Origin: an uncultured Anaeromyxobacter sp.
GTDB taxonomy: Bacteria > Myxococcota > Myxococcia > Myxococcales > Anaeromyxobacteraceae
Reading direction: 5' to 3'
Length of the DNA stretch: 64,000 bases
NCBI GenBank assembly: GCA_903874275.1
Contig: CAIQRS010000025.1
Coordinates: 1-64,000, forward strand
In this document: positions 61,495 to 64,000 of the stretch, one piece after another
Position numbering within the stretch: the stretch's first letter is position 1
Layout of the letters: each line of letters opens with the position of its first letter
Notes under the pieces: generated by a model
Database searches by the model: none
What the model saw: only the letters and a program-made list of their open reading frames with translations
What the model was told of the DNA's origin: nothing
Made by a program: the position numbers and the translations under genes

Positions 61495-63069
61495 ATGAAG
61501 AAGATCGCACTTTCCTTGATGGTCGTTGCGCTCGCTGGATGTGGGGCGCAGAAGCTTTCCGACCCAGCGAACGAGCCGGTTCCCCCCGGCTTTGCTCTCC
61601 TCGGCACGTTCGAGGGCGAGGTTGATTCCGCGAAGGGCATCTTCAACGTCCGGATAAAGCCGAACGAGGCCGGGACGGCCGCGGGAATGCGGAGCGTGAG
61701 GATCACTCCGGGGATTTCCACGGTGAGCATCGCGAACGACGCGGCATGCCCAGAGATCGACCCAATAACGGAATTGCCCGTCTGTAGTTGGAACAACGCG
61801 GCGCGAGCAGAGTGCAACGGGGAAAACGGGACGGGTGGCTACGTCAAGATCACGAGTAACTACGCCGCAACCACGATACCGGGTGCGCTCTACGCAAAGA
61901 TCACGGCGGTGAGCGCCGCCGGCGTGACGCCCTGCAATAGTGCTCCAGCGCCGTCCGGGATGACGGATCTTGCAGGGCTTTGGTCGTACGGGACCATCGG
62001 CCCAGGGCTCTACACCTCGAAGGCATGGAGTTTTTCCAATGCCTCCACGACCAACTTCCAATTCGTCGGCGCGATCTATGGAGTCCTTGCCGTGGAATCA
62101 ACAAGTCCGGTTCCCCAAACCACCGTTTCGGGTCTCGGAACAAAAATTACGTTTGGGATCAACAACACGTCGACAGTCGCTACGATGAACTCCAGCTTTG
62201 TTGAGGAGTCTGCGACGGTTGGAGGGGGCGCGAGAGGGACTGTGGTCAATTCGGTGGCAGGCGATCTTGTAAACTCCCGAATCTGGTACGCAACTACTGG
62301 AGGTGCCGATTCCCCTTACCCGAACTACGTTGGATACATCGGGAGCGATCTGACCGGTGGTTCTTATGCGACCGTGGAAGGTACCTCCCAGAGTAACCTC
62401 CTCTTCAGAAACGTGGTTCCGGACCCGCACGTGGCCGCAAGGGCGTGGTTCATCCAGAACACCACGGCTGGGAGTACAACATATCGTCTCCGTTCGGCCA
62501 GTGGGACGACGGTCGCCGTCGATGCAACGAACCTCTTGATCAGTACCACACTAAGCCCTTCGTCTATGGCCATCGATTCGGGTTCGGGCAAGCGCCTCGT
62601 ACTTGTGAACCCAGGCGGAAACAGCACCGCCACTGGAACGTTTTGGTGGGTGAATACCACCACTCCCACGGTTGTAAACGCCTATGCGATTACTCCGATG
62701 GGCAATTGTCGCAGGCCCAGAGTCATCGTGAATAGTGGAGCCGGCACTTTCCTGTACGGTACCGAATGGGGTTCCGTATGCTCATTTGCGGCATCGAACG
62801 GCGCGATCACGAAGATCTGGGACGCAGGGATGGGCGCGGTGACGGGAATTGCCTTCGATGGCAACGGTGATTTCTGGGTCTCGACGGCGGCTGGAATCGT
62901 GGCTCGATACAATCAGTTGGATGTCGATCATGGCATTGACTATTCGACCAGCGTGCCCGAAGGGACGCCGTCGGCGCTTGTGGCAGCGGATGGTTATCTA
63001 TGGACGATGATCCAAGACCTCATCACCGAGGGGACCCCCATCCTGGGCACCGTACGCGTCCAGCCCTGA
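61495..63069 (+). CDS. secreted lipoprotein, possible beta-propeller
   Basis: 524 residues from the ATG at 61495. MKKIALSLMVVALAGCGAQK is a lipoprotein signal with Cys16 at the lipobox LAGC. The rest is Thr/Ser/Gly-rich beta structure with weakly repeated blades (SSMAIDSGSGKRLVLVNPGG; VTGIAFDGNGDFWVSTAAGI; PSALVAADGYLWTMI), like Vgb/SMP-type propellers. It starts 49 nt after the small peptide gene. Function unknown. GC is lower than in the surrounding genes. Confidence 0.75.
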   Translation: MKKIALSLMVVALAGCGAQKLSDPANEPVPPGFALLGTFEGEVDSAKGIFNVRIKPNEAGTAAGMRSVRITPGISTVSIANDAACPEIDPITELPVCSWNNAARAECNGENGTGGYVKITSNYAATTIPGALYAKITAVSAAGVTPCNSAPAPSGMTDLAGLWSYGTIGPGLYTSKAWSFSNASTTNFQFVGAIYGVLAVESTSPVPQTTVSGLGTKITFGINNTSTVATMNSSFVEESATVGGGARGTVVNSVAGDLVNSRIWYATTGGADSPYPNYVGYIGSDLTGGSYATVEGTSQSNLLFRNVVPDPHVAARAWFIQNTTAGSTTYRLRSASGTTVAVDATNLLISTTLSPSSMAIDSGSGKRLVLVNPGGNSTATGTFWWVNTTTPTVVNAYAITPMGNCRRPRVIVNSGAGTFLYGTEWGSVCSFAASNGAITKIWDAGMGAVTGIAFDGNGDFWVSTAAGIVARYNQLDVDHGIDYSTSVPEGTPSALVAADGYLWTMIQDLITEGTPILGTVRVQP

Positions 63070-63085
63070 CGGTTGCCGAAGGAGT

Positions 63086-63103
63086 GGCGGGCCCGGTCCC
63101 GCC
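63086..63103 (+). terminator. hairpin after the lipoprotein gene
   Basis: GGCGGG-CCCGGT-CCCGCC, 6-bp stem and 6-nt loop, 16 nt past the stop; no T-run follows. It could be a weak terminator or processing site before the second radical SAM gene. Confidence 0.3.
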
Positions 63104-63136
63104 CATGCCGCGCCTCTGAGTTCTTGAGGCATATCC

Positions 63137-64000
63137 ATGTCCCGCTCGGTCGTCTTCCACGTCACCGACCGCTGCGGACTCGGGTGCCGCCACTGCCTCC
63201 GTGATCCCGGGAGCCACGCCACCGACCTCCCGACGTCGGTCGTCGCCCGCGTTCTCGACGAGGTCTCCCGGGTCCACGGCATCCGCCACGCCGGGTTCAC
63301 CGGCGGCGATCCGCTCCTCTGGCCCGGCCTCGCCGAGGCCCTCGACGAGGTGGTCCGGCGCGGGTTCACCTGGCACCTCGTGACAAGCGGGCAGGGCTTC
63401 CAACGCCTCACCGACCTGCTCGACGAGCAATCCGCCCGGGGCACGGGGCTGAAGAGCATCGACGTTTCGCTCGATGGAGCCCGCGAGGGAACCCACGACA
63501 GCATCCGCGGCGAAGGCGCCTGGCGCGGCGCCATGGCCGCCATCGCGGCTTGCACCGCGCGCTCCATCCCGTTCACCATCGCCTGCACGGTGAACCGCCT
63601 GAACGTGGGAGAGCTCGAGGAGCTGGGGTTGCTCGCTGCGCAGCTCGGCGCCGTCGCGCTCGGCTTCGCGATGACCCAGGCCACGGGCACCCCTGAGGAC
63701 GAGCAGATGTACCTCTCGCCCCAGGAACTGGACCGGGTCTTCCATCGGGCCGAGAGGCTCTCGACCCTCCTCCACATCCCGGTCACGGTTGGCGAAGGCT
63801 TCCGCCGCCCGTCTCGGTTCCACGTGTGCGGGTCGTTCGCGGGCGACGTCCTCCACGTCACACCCCGGGGCGAGCTCAACCTTTGCTGCAACCACTCGGG
63901 TGTCCCGGGCGGGAACGAGGACGTCATGGCCGACCTCTCACGGGAGAACGTCGTCGACGGGCACCGCCGGTTGCTCGATCTCGTGGAGAGGCTGCAGCGT
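63137..64000 (+). CDS. radical SAM protein (copy 2), cut by the window end
   Basis: 288 codons from the ATG at 63137, no stop in the window. Same architecture as the protein at 58956: C13-x3-C17-x2-C20 (RCGLGCRHC), HAGFTGGDPLLWPGL, then RFHVCGSF and LNLCCNHSG. The two align along the whole visible length without large gaps, so they are paralogues of one system. The C-terminal CxxC pair expected from copy 1 would lie past the window edge. Confidence 0.85.
   Translation, partial: MSRSVVFHVTDRCGLGCRHCLRDPGSHATDLPTSVVARVLDEVSRVHGIRHAGFTGGDPLLWPGLAEALDEVVRRGFTWHLVTSGQGFQRLTDLLDEQSARGTGLKSIDVSLDGAREGTHDSIRGEGAWRGAMAAIAACTARSIPFTIACTVNRLNVGELEELGLLAAQLGAVALGFAMTQATGTPEDEQMYLSPQELDRVFHRAERLSTLLHIPVTVGEGFRRPSRFHVCGSFAGDVLHVTPRGELNLCCNHSGVPGGNEDVMADLSRENVVDGHRRLLDLVERLQR

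Noticed and set aside
1-64000. CRISPR arrays, rRNA or tRNA genes, phage structural genes
   Set aside because: No regularly spaced direct repeats, no recognisable tRNA or rRNA sequence and no phage-like proteins were seen on reading both strands.

Overview
The window is one continuous, very GC-rich bacterial chromosome segment with long tightly packed operons and many ATGA/GTGA start-stop overlaps. The base composition, the pile-up of toxin-antitoxin modules and an AgmX/PglI-like C-terminal domain protein suggest a deltaproteobacterium of the Myxococcota type. This taxonomic call is an inference, because no rRNA or tRNA gene is visible.

Positions 1-6950 form a toxin-antitoxin and repeat island. 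It holds an orphan HTH antidote, an orphan AbiEi-type antitoxin with two tandem palindromic operators, a TumE-like toxin with a small upstream partner, a DUF433 protein, a higBA pair, an RHH-like/PIN pair whose PIN toxin is fused to an MbcA/ParS-type antitoxin domain, and an Xre-RES pair. Broken copies of higA and of the TumE partner lie between them, with three copies of an 18-bp perfect palindrome.

Positions 7031-63 kb are dominated by a surface-polysaccharide locus of the Wzx/Wzy type. Wzb phosphatase, Wza lipoprotein and Wzc tyrosine autokinase (7.0-11.0 kb) come first. A 2109-residue secreted multicopper oxidase with about nine Ig-like repeats follows. A pseudaminic acid operon (18.7-26.2 kb) has pseB, C, F, G and I but no PseH. 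In its place stand two formyltransferase-fold proteins and a PIG-L deacetylase. From 26 to 57 kb there are many glycosyltransferases (GT4, GT2, GT61, TagB/F-like), a flippase, a polymerase/ligase, genes for a dTDP-3-amino-3,6-dideoxyhexose (ketoisomerase, aminotransferase, and an acetyltransferase some 8 kb away), a LicC-like cytidylyltransferase with a HAD phosphatase, a NodB deacetylase, a FemAB protein, a carbamoyltransferase, several methyltransferases, redox enzymes and a WecA-like initiating transferase. One IS630-type element (35.07-36.11 kb) interrupts the locus. Parts of it, especially 21-25 kb and 36.4-38.4 kb, look less GC-rich than their surroundings, which fits horizontal acquisition.

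The right end (57.9-64.0 kb) is a different module: an HprK-like kinase, two closely related radical SAM proteins with extra C-terminal cysteines, a membrane acyltransferase, a 60-residue peptide with a YxxPxL-type leader motif, and a lipoprotein. It looks like an uncharacterised peptide-modification (RiPP-like) system that runs off the window edge. Together with the PIN-antitoxin fusion and the PseH-less pseudaminic operon it is the best candidate for something new here.
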